A DNA stretch of 64,000 nt from the NCBI RefSeq assembly GCF_001975705.1, contig NZ_CP015093.1, forward strand, positions 2,976,001 to 3,040,000, in the 5' to 3' direction. This DNA comes from Salipiger abyssi (lineage in GTDB: Bacteria; Pseudomonadota; Alphaproteobacteria; Rhodobacterales; Rhodobacteraceae). The position numbers and the translations under genes were made by a program. Positions 1 through 8,800 of this stretch are shown one piece after another. The notes under the pieces were generated by a model. That model saw only the letters and a program-made list of their open reading frames with translations. It was not told the origin of the DNA and ran no database searches. The first letter of the stretch is position 1; each line of letters opens with the position of its first letter.

Positions 1-147
1 GCGGCGCGGCTGGCGGTGAACGGGATCGAGACGGAGATGGTCGCGACCGGATCGGCGCTGGAGGTCGAGGTCGACGGCAAGGCCTGCTCGGTCACGGTAA
101 CCGGTGTCGGCGGCGGGCTCGTCGGGCTGGAGGGCGCGTGCGGCTGA
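1..147 (+). CDS. C-terminal end of an unidentified protein (partial)
   Basis: Frame 1 is open from the window edge and closes with TGA at 145-147, giving the last 48 residues of a protein whose start lies outside. Nearly every codon ends in G or C, as in the neighbouring genes, which supports real coding. The fragment is rich in Val, Gly, Ala and Thr with regular beta-strand-like stretches and has no motif I recognise. It is convergent with the DNA ligase gene, leaving 36 bases between the two stops. Function cannot be assigned. Confidence 0.6.
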   Translation, partial: AARLAVNGIETEMVATGSALEVEVDGKACSVTVTGVGGGLVGLEGACG

Positions 148-183
148 GCCCGGGCCGGTGGTTCTGAACCGCGCCCTGCGGCG

Positions 184-1776
184 TCAGCCATAGGCGGCGA
201 GCATGTCGCGCAGATCGGCCAGCGTATTGGCCTCCTGTGCCGGCTTGTCGCGGCGCCAGCGCGCCATGCGGGGAAAGCGCAGCGCGAGGCCGGATTTGTG
301 GCGCGGGCTGGGCTGAATGCCCTCGAAGGCGATCTCGAAGACCAGCTCGGGCCGCACCTGCCGCACCGGGCCGAAGCGTTGCAGCGTGTTGCGCCGCACC
401 CATGTGGTGATCTCGTTGAACTCGGCATCGGTGAGGCCGGAATAGGCTTTGGTGAAAGGCACCAGATCGTTGCCGTCCCAGGCGGCAAAGGTGAAATCGG
501 TGAAGAGGTTGGCGCGGCGCCCGTGGCCCTGCTGGGCATAGATCATCACCGCGTCGACGCTGAGCGGATCGAGCTTCCATTTCCACCAGTCGCCCTTTTT
601 GCGCCCGGCGAGATAGGGGGCGTCCAGCCGCTTCAGCATGAGCCCCTCGGCGCGCTGCTCGCGGGCGGTGGCGCGGGTGGCGGCCAGCGCCTCCCAGCTG
701 TCGAACGTGATGCGCGGCGAGGCGCGCAGCGGCGCGTCCGGCGGCAGATCGGCGAGCAGCGTATCGAGCATGGCGCGGCGTTCGGCAAAGGGGCGGTCGC
801 GGATGTCCTGACCCGCCGCCTCCAGCAGATCATAGGCCAGAAGGATCACGGGGGCGTCCTTCAGCAGCTTTTTCGGCACGGTCTTGCGCCCGATGCGCTT
901 TTGCAGCGCGTTGAACGGCAGGGGCTGGGTGCCGTCCCAGGCGACGAGCTCGCCGTCGAACACATGGCCGGGCGGCAGGAAATCCGGGACGCGGGCGAAT
1001 TCCGGAAAGCGGTCGGTCATCAGCTCTTCGCCGCGCGACCAGACGTGATGGGCGCCGCCGCGCAGGATGAGCTGGCCACGGATGCCGTCCCATTTCCATT
1101 CCGCCAGCCAGTCCTCGGGCGCGCCGAGCGCCTCGGGCGCGCTGTCGAGCTGATAGGCGAGGTAGAAGGGATAGGGCCGGCTGTCATCGGCCTGCGGGTC
1201 GGGCGCCTCGATCAGCGCCTGCCAGGTGGTGGTTTGCGGTGTCCAGTCGCCCATCAGCCGCAGCGCCAGCGCCGCCTCGTCCTGCCCGGTGGCCTGCGCC
1301 AGCGCGCGGGTCATGAGCTTGCGGCTGACGCCGATGCGGAAGCCGCCGGTGATCAGCTTGTTGAAGAGAAAGCGCCCGGTCTCGTCGAGCCCGTCCCAGG
1401 CGGCGAGGATCTGTGCCTTGCGGATGTCCTGATCGACTTGAGAAAGATCGACCAGAATATTGATCCAATGGGATAATGTCTGCTCCGAGGGGGATGAGGG
1501 CGGCGGCAGGACCAGGGCGATGGTCTCGGCCAGATCGCCGACCACCGGATAGCTTTCCTCGACCAGCCAGAGCGGCAGCCCGGCGCGTTCGGCGGCCCAT
1601 TCGCGTAGCTGCGTGGTGGTGACCGCGCGTTTCGGGCGCCGCCCGGAGAAGAGCGCGATGGTCCAGAGCCGGTCCTCCTCTGGCGCGTTTCTGAAGTATT
1701 CCGCCAAAGCCGCTGTTTTTACAGAGGTTTTCGTGCTCTGGTCGATGGCTTTAAAGAGCCGGGAGAAGGCTTTCAC
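184..1776 (-). CDS. ATP-dependent DNA ligase, exonuclease-associated type
   Basis: This 530-residue protein should seal nicks in duplex DNA using ATP. The adenylation motif K-W-D-G is at residues 228-231, with Lys228 the expected AMP-accepting lysine. An N-terminal DNA-binding domain precedes it (about 1-205) and an OB-fold domain follows. The tail includes the S-G-L-A-L-R-F-P-R motif typical of ATP-dependent ligases. It starts with GTG at 1776, and that codon overlaps the TGA of the upstream exonuclease gene (GTGA), so the two are translationally coupled. Length and partner match the bacterial ligase family found with a metallo-beta-lactamase exonuclease in a presumed DNA-damage repair cassette. 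The helicase and phosphoesterase sometimes found in that cassette are not adjacent here. Confidence 0.93.
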   Translation of the reverse strand: MKAFSRLFKAIDQSTKTSVKTAALAEYFRNAPEEDRLWTIALFSGRRPKRAVTTTQLREWAAERAGLPLWLVEESYPVVGDLAETIALVLPPPSSPSEQTLSHWINILVDLSQVDQDIRKAQILAAWDGLDETGRFLFNKLITGGFRIGVSRKLMTRALAQATGQDEAALALRLMGDWTPQTTTWQALIEAPDPQADDSRPYPFYLAYQLDSAPEALGAPEDWLAEWKWDGIRGQLILRGGAHHVWSRGEELMTDRFPEFARVPDFLPPGHVFDGELVAWDGTQPLPFNALQKRIGRKTVPKKLLKDAPVILLAYDLLEAAGQDIRDRPFAERRAMLDTLLADLPPDAPLRASPRITFDSWEALAATRATAREQRAEGLMLKRLDAPYLAGRKKGDWWKWKLDPLSVDAVMIYAQQGHGRRANLFTDFTFAAWDGNDLVPFTKAYSGLTDAEFNEITTWVRRNTLQRFGPVRQVRPELVFEIAFEGIQPSPRHKSGLALRFPRMARWRRDKPAQEANTLADLRDMLAAYG

Positions 1777-2795
1777 GCGGCATCCTCCCCGGATGTGGCG
1801 GAGTCGTCTTCCTCGCCGCCGAACTCGGTCGGCACGACCTGTGCGTCATAGCCCTGCGTCGCCAGCCAGCGGCTGAAAATTTCGGTGTAACCATGCGTGA
1901 CAAATATCTTTTCCGCGCCGGTCTCGCGAATGGCGGTATGCAGCTCGCCCCAATCCGCATGGTCGGAGAGCACAAAGCCCCGGTCGGCGCCGCGCCGCCG
2001 GCGCACCCCGCGCAGCCGCATCCAGCCCGAGGCCATACCGGTGGCCGCTCGCCCGAAACGCCGCGCCCAGGTCGATCCCAGCGCCGAGGGCGGCGCGATC
2101 ACCATGGCGCCGGGATGGGCTTTGACATCGAGATCTGGCGTTGCGTGCGTCGTTTCGGGCAGCGCATAGCCCTGCGACCGCAGCACCGCATTGGTGTTCT
2201 CCACCGCACCATGGGTGAGGATCGGGCCGATCTCCGGATCGAGCAGCGCCAGCAGTCGCTGCGCCTTGCCGAGCGAATAGGCCCCGAGGATCGAGGCGCG
2301 GCCCGCGTCGGCATTGACCGCCCACCAGCCGTTGATCTCGGCGGCGATCTCCTGCTGCGGGCGCCAGGTGAAGACCGGCAGGCCAAAGGTGCATTCGGTG
2401 ATGAAGGCGTGACAGCGCACCGGCTCGAATGCCTCGCAGAGCCCGTCCGGCGCCAGCTTGTAATCGCCCGAGACCACCCAGATCTCGCCACCCACCTCCA
2501 CCCGGATCTGCGCCGAGCCGGGGATGTGGCCGGCGGGGTGAAAGCTCACCGTGGCGCCGCCGATGCGGCGGCGCTCGCCAAAGCGGATGGTGTCGAGCGC
2601 GACCTCGCCCAGCCGGTGGCGGATCACCGGGGCGGCGGGTTCGGTGGCGAGATAGGCGTCATGGCCGGGGCGGGCGTGATCCGCGTGGCCATGGGTGATC
2701 AACGCCCGGTCGACCGGGCGCCACGGGTCGATGTGGAAATCCCCCGCCGGGCAATAGATGCCCCTGTCGGTAAAGGTCAGAACCGCTGCGCTCAT
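1773..2795 (-). CDS. Ligase-associated metallo-beta-lactamase/beta-CASP exonuclease
   Basis: A 340-residue metallo-beta-lactamase-fold protein of the beta-CASP (SNM1/CPSF-like) type, expected to trim DNA ends before ligation. The metal-binding H-x-H-x-D-H signature is at residues 35-40 (HGHADH), and a later Asp/His-containing segment (LSDHADW) supplies further ligands. A TTG nine bases upstream is open, but ATG at 2795 gives the usual N-terminus for this family and is preferred. Its last codon overlaps the GTG start of the ligase. The exonuclease role comes from the family and its constant pairing with this ligase type; activity is inferred. Confidence 0.9.
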   Translation of the reverse strand: MSAAVLTFTDRGIYCPAGDFHIDPWRPVDRALITHGHADHARPGHDAYLATEPAAPVIRHRLGEVALDTIRFGERRRIGGATVSFHPAGHIPGSAQIRVEVGGEIWVVSGDYKLAPDGLCEAFEPVRCHAFITECTFGLPVFTWRPQQEIAAEINGWWAVNADAGRASILGAYSLGKAQRLLALLDPEIGPILTHGAVENTNAVLRSQGYALPETTHATPDLDVKAHPGAMVIAPPSALGSTWARRFGRAATGMASGWMRLRGVRRRRGADRGFVLSDHADWGELHTAIRETGAEKIFVTHGYTEIFSRWLATQGYDAQVVPTEFGGEEDDSATSGEDAA

Positions 2796-2832
2796 GCGCC
2801 GCAACCTAGCACGGCGCGTCGCGCGGGCCAGA

Positions 2833-3810
2833 TCAGGCGCTCAGCGCTTCCTGGCCGTCGCAGGGGCGGCCTTCGAAGACCTCCACCATCTGCCGCGTGA
2901 TGTGGCGGCGGGTCGCGGCGTCCTCCATCAGCACCTCGTGCCGTCCGTTCGGCACCGTCTCCAGATGCCCGCCGGGCCAGGCCGCCATGCGGGCGATGAT
3001 CCGGGGCACATCTACGATACGCTCATTGGCGCCGACAAAGGCGATACAGGGCATCGCGGGCGAGGGCATTCGCGCCAGCGCCAGGCATTCCGCCAGCGCC
3101 TGATGCAGCCAGCGCAGCGAGGGGCCGCCGAGCTGGAGGTCGGTGATCGCGTTCACCTGCCGCTGCATATAGTCCCAGCCCTCGCGGTCGCCGGTGAGCT
3201 GGTTGGTCTCGAAGGTCTCGGTCGCGACATAGCTCGCCGGGCCGGTGGAGGGGGTGTAGACATGGCTCAGCCCGACCCGCGCGCTGCCCCATCCCAGTGC
3301 CCAGGCGGCGGAGCGCAGCGGCCCCGGCAGGCGAATCCCCCACATCGGGCCGGTGAAGGCGCAGGCGGCCACCGGCAGCCCCTCATGCAGGGCGCGCAGC
3401 CCGATGCAGCCGCCCATGGAATGCGCGGCGAGGTAGAAGGGGCGCGGCAGCGCCAGCGCGGCGGCGGCGTCGAGCACCGCGGCCACATCGGTCTGGTAGT
3501 CGTGGAACATGTCCACATGGCCGACGCGCCCGTCGGGCAGCATGCGGTCGGCGAGCCCCTGGCCGCGCCAGTCCACCGTCAGCGTATGATAGCCCATCTC
3601 GGCGAAATCGCCGGCGACACGGCCGTATTTCTCGACATATTCCGTGCGCCCGGGGAACATCAGCACTGTCCCCTTGGCCTCCGGCGCCTCCTGCGGCCCG
3701 GGATAATGGGCCACGCGGATGCGCAGCCCGTCCTCGGTCTGCATCCAGTAGGCGCGGGCACCGACCGGGCCATCGGCCAGCTCGGCATGGAAGGGCGCGT
3801 CTTTCATCAT
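2833..3810 (-). CDS. Alpha/beta hydrolase, lysophospholipase-like
   Basis: A 325-residue alpha/beta-hydrolase of the monoacylglycerol lipase/lysophospholipase (PldB-like) group. The nucleophile elbow reads A-H-S-M-G-G with Ser131. The F-P-G-R-T-E-Y loop near residue 52 would form the oxyanion hole, and the C-terminal N-G-R-H-E segment carries the likely catalytic His. Two ATGs in a row (3810 and 3807) are possible starts; both sit just past the stop of the SCP2-like gene at 3812, with GGAG 12 bases upstream. The neighbouring lipid-carrier-like protein suggests a lipid ester substrate, but that is inference. It ends 37 bases before the exonuclease start, on the same strand. Confidence 0.88.
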   Translation of the reverse strand: MMKDAPFHAELADGPVGARAYWMQTEDGLRIRVAHYPGPQEAPEAKGTVLMFPGRTEYVEKYGRVAGDFAEMGYHTLTVDWRGQGLADRMLPDGRVGHVDMFHDYQTDVAAVLDAAAALALPRPFYLAAHSMGGCIGLRALHEGLPVAACAFTGPMWGIRLPGPLRSAAWALGWGSARVGLSHVYTPSTGPASYVATETFETNQLTGDREGWDYMQRQVNAITDLQLGGPSLRWLHQALAECLALARMPSPAMPCIAFVGANERIVDVPRIIARMAAWPGGHLETVPNGRHEVLMEDAATRRHITRQMVEVFEGRPCDGQEALSA

Positions 3811-3811
3811 G

Positions 3812-4102
3812 TCAGGAAAAAACTCCACCGAGGCGCATCGCGGCGCCCATATCACCATCAATCGAAAGCCGGCCCGACATGAAGGCGCTCGTCGGATTCA
3901 GAGAGCCCTCGATGATCTGCCGGAATGTGCCGCTATCGGCGGTCAGCGTGACATCGGCGGCCTCGTCGCCCGCGCGGGCGCCATTGGCATCCACAAGGAT
4001 GCTGCCTTCGCCCTCGATCACGAATTTGGCCACGCCGTCAAAACCCCGCCCATCCAGCTTTGCGTTCAGCGCCTCGACCGCCGCGGTCACGATGTCGCTC
4101 AT
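3812..4102 (-). CDS. SCP2 sterol-binding domain protein
   Basis: A single-domain protein of 96 residues matching the SCP2 fold. The pattern F-x-I-E-G-E-G and the motif A-D-V-T-L-T-A-D, followed by a glycine-rich helix (F-M-S-G-R-L-S-I-D-G-D-M), are typical of this lipid-binding family. There is no signal peptide, so it should be cytoplasmic. The gene ends one base before the start region of the alpha/beta hydrolase, so both are probably made from one mRNA. A role as lipid or acyl carrier for that hydrolase is plausible, but no ligand can be read from the sequence. It is divergent from the TPR gene across 66 bases. Confidence 0.9.
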   Translation of the reverse strand: MSDIVTAAVEALNAKLDGRGFDGVAKFVIEGEGSILVDANGARAGDEAADVTLTADSGTFRQIIEGSLNPTSAFMSGRLSIDGDMGAAMRLGGVFS

Positions 4103-4168
4103 TCCTTGGTCCTTCCTTCACGAAATCCTGTGCTGGCATTCCAGCATGTTCAGGGTACACTCGGAAGC

Positions 4169-4735
4169 ATGAGCATGGGTCGAAGCAAGATCAAATCTAC
4201 CGTAGCGGCGTTTTCCGCCCTAGTCATGTTTTCCATACCCGTCTCTGTCGCCGCGCAGGACCGGGCGGGAGAGCTGCTGGAAGAGCTCGGCGCCGCCGAG
4301 TCGGAGGCGCAGGCGCAGCGGTTGGAAAAGGCGCTTTATCTGGAGTGGTCGAAATCCGGATCTGCGGCGATGGACCTGCTGCTCAAGCGCGGGCAGGATG
4401 CGCTGGAGGTGACCGATACCGCCTCGGCGCTGGATCATCTGACCGCGCTCACCGACCACGCGCCGGAGTTTGCCGAGGGCTGGCACGCGCTGGCGCTGGC
4501 CTATTATCAGGCCGAGATGTTCGGCCCGGCGATGGATGCGCTGGAGCATGTGCTGGCGCTGAATCCCCAGCATTTCGGGGCGTTGCGCGGGGTGGCGGCG
4601 GTGCATGAGCAGCTTGGCAACGATACGCTTGCCTATGACGCCTATACGCAGGTACTGGAGCTGCGACCGTTTGACGAAGAGGTGACCGAGGCACTGGAGC
4701 GGCTCGCGGGCCGGGTGCAGGGCATCGAAATCTGA
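4169..4735 (+). CDS. Secreted tetratricopeptide-repeat protein
   Basis: A 188-residue protein with an N-terminal signal peptide (basic start, hydrophobic stretch, then A-A-Q-D near residue 28), so probably periplasmic. At least two TPR units are visible: one beginning A-E-G-W-H-A-L-A-L-A-Y-Y and one beginning F-G-A-L-R-G-V-A-A-V. These helical pairs usually mediate protein contacts. The long open frame upstream to 3809 overlaps opposite-strand genes and lacks a plausible start; ATG at 4169, preceded by CGGAAG, gives the signal peptide and is chosen. No partner is identifiable. Confidence 0.88.
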   Translation: MSMGRSKIKSTVAAFSALVMFSIPVSVAAQDRAGELLEELGAAESEAQAQRLEKALYLEWSKSGSAAMDLLLKRGQDALEVTDTASALDHLTALTDHAPEFAEGWHALALAYYQAEMFGPAMDALEHVLALNPQHFGALRGVAAVHEQLGNDTLAYDAYTQVLELRPFDEEVTEALERLAGRVQGIEI

Positions 4736-4763
4736 ACCTCTGACAAAAGAACAGGGCGGTACC

Positions 4764-7718
4764 ATGCCCCAGCGCGCACGGGTTGCGGCCGTTCTCGGCC
4801 CGACCAATACAGGCAAGACCCATTACGCCATCGAGAGGATGCTGGCGCATCGCACAGGCATGATCGGCCTGCCGCTGCGCCTGCTTGCCCGCGAGGTCTA
4901 TGACAAGGTGGTCGCGGCGCGCGGCCCCTCGGTGGTGGCGCTGGTCACCGGCGAGGAGCGCATCGTGCCGCCGCGCGCCGCCTATTGGGTCTGCACCGTC
5001 GAGGCGATGCCCGAGGGGCTGGGCTGCGATTTCGTCGCCATCGACGAGATCCAGCTTTGCGCCGATCCAGAGCGCGGCCATGTCTTCACCGACCGGCTGC
5101 TGCGCATGCGCGGGCAGCACGAGACGCTGTTTCTGGGCTCCGACACGATGCGCGGCCCGATTGCGGCGCTGGTGAAGGGCTGCGAATTCATGCGTCGCGA
5201 GCGGATGAGCCAATTGAGCTATATTGGTTCGAAAAAGATAAGCCGCATGCCTGCACGCTCGGCCATCGTCGGGTTTTCGGTCGATAATGTCTATGCCATC
5301 GCCGAGCTGATCCGGCGCACCAAAGGCGGTGCCGCGGTGGTGATGGGGGCGCTCAGCCCGCGCACGCGCAATGCGCAGGTGGATCTCTACCAGAATGGCG
5401 AGGTCGATTATCTCGTGGCCACCGATGCCATCGGTATGGGGCTCAATCTCGATATCGACCATGTGGCGTTCTCCTCGCTCAACAAGTTCGACGGGCGGCG
5501 GATGCGCGAGTTGCAGCCCAACGAGCTGGCGCAGATCGCCGGGCGCGCGGGCCGGGGGATGAAGCCCGGCACCTTCGGCACCACCGGCGATGCCGGCCAG
5601 ATCCCCGAGGACTGGGTGGAGGCGATCTGCAATCACAACTTCACGCCGCTGCGCAAGCTCAACTGGCGCAACCCGAATCTGCGCTTCGGCTCGATCCCGG
5701 CGCTGATCGACTCACTGGAGCAGGCGCCGCAGGACGAATGGCTCGTCAAGGCGCGCGAGGCCGACGACCTGCAAGTGCTGAAGTCGCTGGGGCAGGAGGC
5801 CGAGGTGCTGGCGCGGGCCGGCAATCCGGCCTCGGTGCAGCTCTTGTGGGATGTCTGCCGGATTCCGGATTTCCGGGGAATCAGCCACGCGGAACACTCT
5901 GGCCTGTTGCAGGTTATCTTTCAGCACCTGCACGAACGCGGTACGATACCGCATGATTTCATGGCGCGGCAGGTCAAGCGGATCGACCGCACCGATGGCG
6001 ATATCGACGCGCTGTCGAAGCGGTTGGCATATATCCGCACATGGACCTATGTGGCGCAGCGGCGCGGCTGGGTCGATGACGAAAGCCATTGGCGCGAGGC
6101 AACCCGCGCGGTAGAAGACGCTCTATCCGATGCGCTTCATGCGCGTCTGACGCAAAGATTTGTAGATCGGCGGACATCCGTATTGCTCCGCCGGTTGAAG
6201 CAGAAGGAGGCCCTCTTGGCCGAGGTGAACGACAAGGGTGAAGTGACCGTCGAAGGCGAATTCGTCGGTCGGCTGGAAGGGTTCCGGTTCCGGCAGGATC
6301 AGGGCGCGACAGGGCAGGAGGCGAAGACGCTGAAGCAGGCGTCTCTCCAGGCGCTGGCACCGCATTTCCATCTGCGGGCGGACCGGTTCTACAACGCGCC
6401 GGATACCGAGATCGATTTCACCGAGCAGGGTGGTCTGATGTGGGGCGAGCAGGCGGTGGGCCGGCTTGCCAAGGGGGACGACGCGCTGAAACCGCGCGTG
6501 GTGGCCTTTGTCGACGAGATCGCCGGGCCGGATGTGATCCAGAAGGTGGAACGCCGCCTTCAGCATTTCATCGACCGCAAGATTGCCGCGCAGTTCGAGC
6601 CGCTGCTGAATCTCCAGCGCGACGAGACGCTGACCGGTTTGGCGCGGGGCTTTGCCTTCCGCATGGTCGAGGCGATGGGCATCATCCCGCGCGGTCAGGT
6701 GGCCGACGAGGTCAAGCAGCTCGACCAGGACGCGCGCGGCGCGCTGCGCAAGCACGGCATGCGCTTCGGCCAGTACACGATCTTCATGCCGCTGCTGCTG
6801 AAGCCGGCGCCGACCCGGCTGCGGCTGGTGCTCTGGTCGCTCTTCACCGATCTCGACACCTTCCCCGAGGCGCCGCCGCCGGGGCTGGTGACGGTGCCGA
6901 ATATCCGCGACGTGCCGATGCAGCATTACACGCTGGCGGGCTACCGCCCGGCGGGCGAGCGCGCGATCCGCATCGACATGCTGGAGCGTCTGGCAGATCT
7001 CTTGCGCGCGCAGGACAGCCGCGGCGGGTTCGAGGCCAATCCCGATATGCTCTCGATCACCGGCATGACGCTGGACCAGTTCGCCGACCTCATGCAGGGG
7101 CTGGGTTACAAGGCCGAGAAGGGCGAGCGCGAGAAGGTGCGCAGCGCCGATCAGGTCGTGACCGAGGAGTCTCAACCCTCTGGCGAACCGGCTGAAAATG
7201 AGCCCGTCATGGATGCGGCGCAGGAGGAGGAGAACACCCCCGCCGCCGCGCCCGATGCCGCCGACACACCGCCTGCCGCCGATGCGGTGCCGGGCGCCGA
7301 GGGGTATGACGACGAGGGCGTCGCGCCGGTCGCCGAAGACCCGGAGGCCGTCGAGGTCGACGATCACATCCCCGAGGCCGACGATACCGATCTGCTGCCG
7401 GGCAGCGCGCCCGACGAAGCGCTGGCCGGCCCCGAGATCGAGGCGTTCTATACCTTCACCTGGGGCGGCAACCGCAATCGCGGCCCGCGCCGCGAAGGCG
7501 GGCGTGACGGTGGCCGTGGCGAGCGCCAGCATGCCAAGGGCGGCGGTCCGCGCGGCAAGGGCGGCGCGCCCAAGGGCAAGGGTGGTAAGCCTGGCAAGGG
7601 TAAGCCGCAGGGCCAGAAGGGCGCCAAGACCTACGAATCGCGTCCCCGCAAGGAGGACAAGATCGACCCGGACAACCCCTTTGCCGCCGCGCTCATGGGG
7701 TTCAAGGGCAAGTCGTAA
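4764..7718 (+). CDS. SUV3-like DEx-box RNA helicase
   Basis: A 984-residue superfamily-2 helicase of the SUV3 (mitochondrial degradosome) type that is conserved in alphaproteobacteria. The Walker A motif is at residues 12-19 (GPTNTGKT) and the Walker B motif is DEIQ at 94-97. The motif-VI-like segment Q-I-A-G-R-A-G-R-G follows near residue 260. After the helicase core and SUV3-type helical region, the tail is unusual. Residues about 793-893 are strongly acidic, a short aromatic F-Y-T-F-T-W segment follows, and about 901-965 is Lys/Arg/Gly-rich, likely binding RNA. ATG at 4764 follows AGGGCGG. A role in RNA turnover is inferred from the family. Confidence 0.92.
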   Translation: MPQRARVAAVLGPTNTGKTHYAIERMLAHRTGMIGLPLRLLAREVYDKVVAARGPSVVALVTGEERIVPPRAAYWVCTVEAMPEGLGCDFVAIDEIQLCADPERGHVFTDRLLRMRGQHETLFLGSDTMRGPIAALVKGCEFMRRERMSQLSYIGSKKISRMPARSAIVGFSVDNVYAIAELIRRTKGGAAVVMGALSPRTRNAQVDLYQNGEVDYLVATDAIGMGLNLDIDHVAFSSLNKFDGRRMRELQPNELAQIAGRAGRGMKPGTFGTTGDAGQIPEDWVEAICNHNFTPLRKLNWRNPNLRFGSIPALIDSLEQAPQDEWLVKAREADDLQVLKSLGQEAEVLARAGNPASVQLLWDVCRIPDFRGISHAEHSGLLQVIFQHLHERGTIPHDFMARQVKRIDRTDGDIDALSKRLAYIRTWTYVAQRRGWVDDESHWREATRAVEDALSDALHARLTQRFVDRRTSVLLRRLKQKEALLAEVNDKGEVTVEGEFVGRLEGFRFRQDQGATGQEAKTLKQASLQALAPHFHLRADRFYNAPDTEIDFTEQGGLMWGEQAVGRLAKGDDALKPRVVAFVDEIAGPDVIQKVERRLQHFIDRKIAAQFEPLLNLQRDETLTGLARGFAFRMVEAMGIIPRGQVADEVKQLDQDARGALRKHGMRFGQYTIFMPLLLKPAPTRLRLVLWSLFTDLDTFPEAPPPGLVTVPNIRDVPMQHYTLAGYRPAGERAIRIDMLERLADLLRAQDSRGGFEANPDMLSITGMTLDQFADLMQGLGYKAEKGEREKVRSADQVVTEESQPSGEPAENEPVMDAAQEEENTPAAAPDAADTPPAADAVPGAEGYDDEGVAPVAEDPEAVEVDDHIPEADDTDLLPGSAPDEALAGPEIEAFYTFTWGGNRNRGPRREGGRDGGRGERQHAKGGGPRGKGGAPKGKGGKPGKGKPQGQKGAKTYESRPRKEDKIDPDNPFAAALMGFKGKS

Positions 7719-8111
7719 GTGGCTGACGCTCCCGCCGTTCCCGCCAAGCTGCGCATCGACAAATGGCTCTGGCAGGCCCGCTTCTTCAAGACGCGGAGCC
7801 TTGCCGCCAAGGCCGTGTCGGGCGGGTTGCGGGTCAACGGGCTCGGCGTGTCGAAACCGGCCTTTGCCGTGGGGCCGGGCGATGTGTTGACCTTTGCACA
7901 GGGGCGCGTTGTGCGGGTGATCCGCGTGGTGGCGCTCGGCACGCGACGCGGGCCGGCACCGGAGGCGCAGGCGCTGTACGATGACCTCGACCCGCCGGCC
8001 GCGCGCCCGCCGCAACCGGTCGAGCCGCCGGCGCCGCGCTATGAGGGCGGGGGCCGCCCGACCAAGCGCGACAGACGTGCGCTCGATGCGCGCCGGGATA
8101 TGCTTGAATGA
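7719..8111 (+). CDS. S4-domain RNA-binding protein (HslR-like)
   Basis: A 130-residue protein with an S4 RNA-binding domain in the first 70 residues (R-I-D-K-W-L-W-Q-A-R-F-F-K-T-R-S), as in the heat-shock ribosome-binding protein HslR. The C-terminal part is Pro-rich and then basic (G-R-P-T-K-R-D-R-R). The GTG start directly follows the TAA of the helicase with no spacer, pointing to translational coupling. HslR relatives bind stalled 50S subunits carrying peptidyl-tRNA; whether this one does is inferred. Its pairing with an RNA helicase fits a role in RNA or ribosome quality control. Confidence 0.9.
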   Translation: MADAPAVPAKLRIDKWLWQARFFKTRSLAAKAVSGGLRVNGLGVSKPAFAVGPGDVLTFAQGRVVRVIRVVALGTRRGPAPEAQALYDDLDPPAARPPQPVEPPAPRYEGGGRPTKRDRRALDARRDMLE

Positions 8112-8129
8112 TCCGGCGGGCTGGATTAG

Positions 8130-8146
8130 CTAGACGCCCTAGACGC
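8130..8146 (+). repeat. Short direct repeat ahead of fdxA
   Basis: The octamer CTAGACGC occurs twice with a 9-base period (8130-8137 and 8139-8146) in the gap before fdxA. It could be a regulator half-site pair; no protein can be named. Confidence 0.3.
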
Positions 8147-8171
8147 TAAAGCCTCATATGGACGGATCGCC

Positions 8172-8510
8172 ATGACTTATGTGGTCACTGAGAACTGCAT
8201 CGCCTGCAAATACACCGACTGCGTCGAAGTCTGCCCCGTGGATTGCTTCTACGAGGGTGAGAACACGCTGGTGATCCATCCCGACGAATGCATCGACTGC
8301 GGCGTCTGCGAGCCGGAATGCCCGGCGGATGCGATTCGGCCCGATACCGAGCCGGACATGGAGAAATGGGTCGAGTTCAATCGCAAGTATTCCGAGATGT
8401 GGCCGGTGATCATCTCGAAGAAAGACCCGATGCCCGACGCCGACGAGCGCGACGGCGAAGAGGGCAAGATGGAGAAATACTTCTCCGAGGCGCCGGGCGA
8501 GGGCGGCTGA
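8172..8510 (+). CDS. fdxA: Seven-iron ferredoxin FdxA
   Basis: A 112-residue soluble ferredoxin carrying one [3Fe-4S] and one [4Fe-4S] cluster. Cysteines are at residues 9, 12, 17, 21, 25, 40, 43, 46 and 50. In this family the [4Fe-4S] cluster uses Cys21 and the C-x-x-C-x-x-C run at 40-46, and the [3Fe-4S] cluster uses Cys9, Cys17 and Cys50. The long C-terminal extension ([12 protein letters not shown] onward) is typical of FdxA. It is an electron carrier in the cytoplasm; its redox partners are not encoded nearby. Confidence 0.95.
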   Translation: MTYVVTENCIACKYTDCVEVCPVDCFYEGENTLVIHPDECIDCGVCEPECPADAIRPDTEPDMEKWVEFNRKYSEMWPVIISKKDPMPDADERDGEEGKMEKYFSEAPGEGG

Positions 8511-8628
8511 GCCGCGATTCGGCGCTTGCCTGCAAAAGCGGTTGCTTTCGGGGCAGGAACAATCTGCAATAAGTTGAATCCATGGGGATTCTCTGCTTCC
8601 GCCATTGTTCTGGGAAACGCCTTTCATT

Positions 8629-8649
8629 TGTGCTATAATGTTTGGCACA
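8629..8649 (+). promoter_or_regulatory. Candidate carD promoter with flanking inverted repeat
   Basis: A perfect TATAAT (8634-8639) lies 162 bases upstream of carD. It is bracketed by TGTGC (8629-8633) and GCACA (8645-8649), which are reverse complements, so a regulator could bind over the -10 element. No good -35 hexamer sits 16-18 bases upstream, so this is only a candidate. Confidence 0.4.
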
Positions 8650-8800
8650 CATGACGGATCCATGCACACACGACCGGGGCGCTCGGCGCACGGGGGAATA
8701 GCGAAGACGCGCAAGTTTTCAGGCGAACGGGATGCAACGCATATCCGTCCGTCTTTTCTGTCGCTGTGTGGTATGGTTTGGCTGCTGAGGACGCTGTTGA

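Noticed and set aside
298..1476. Long plus-strand open frame (392 codons) opposite the DNA ligase
   Set aside because: It lies fully antisense to a ligase with intact catalytic motifs; such frames are common in GC-rich genes, and the translated sequence has no recognisable domain.
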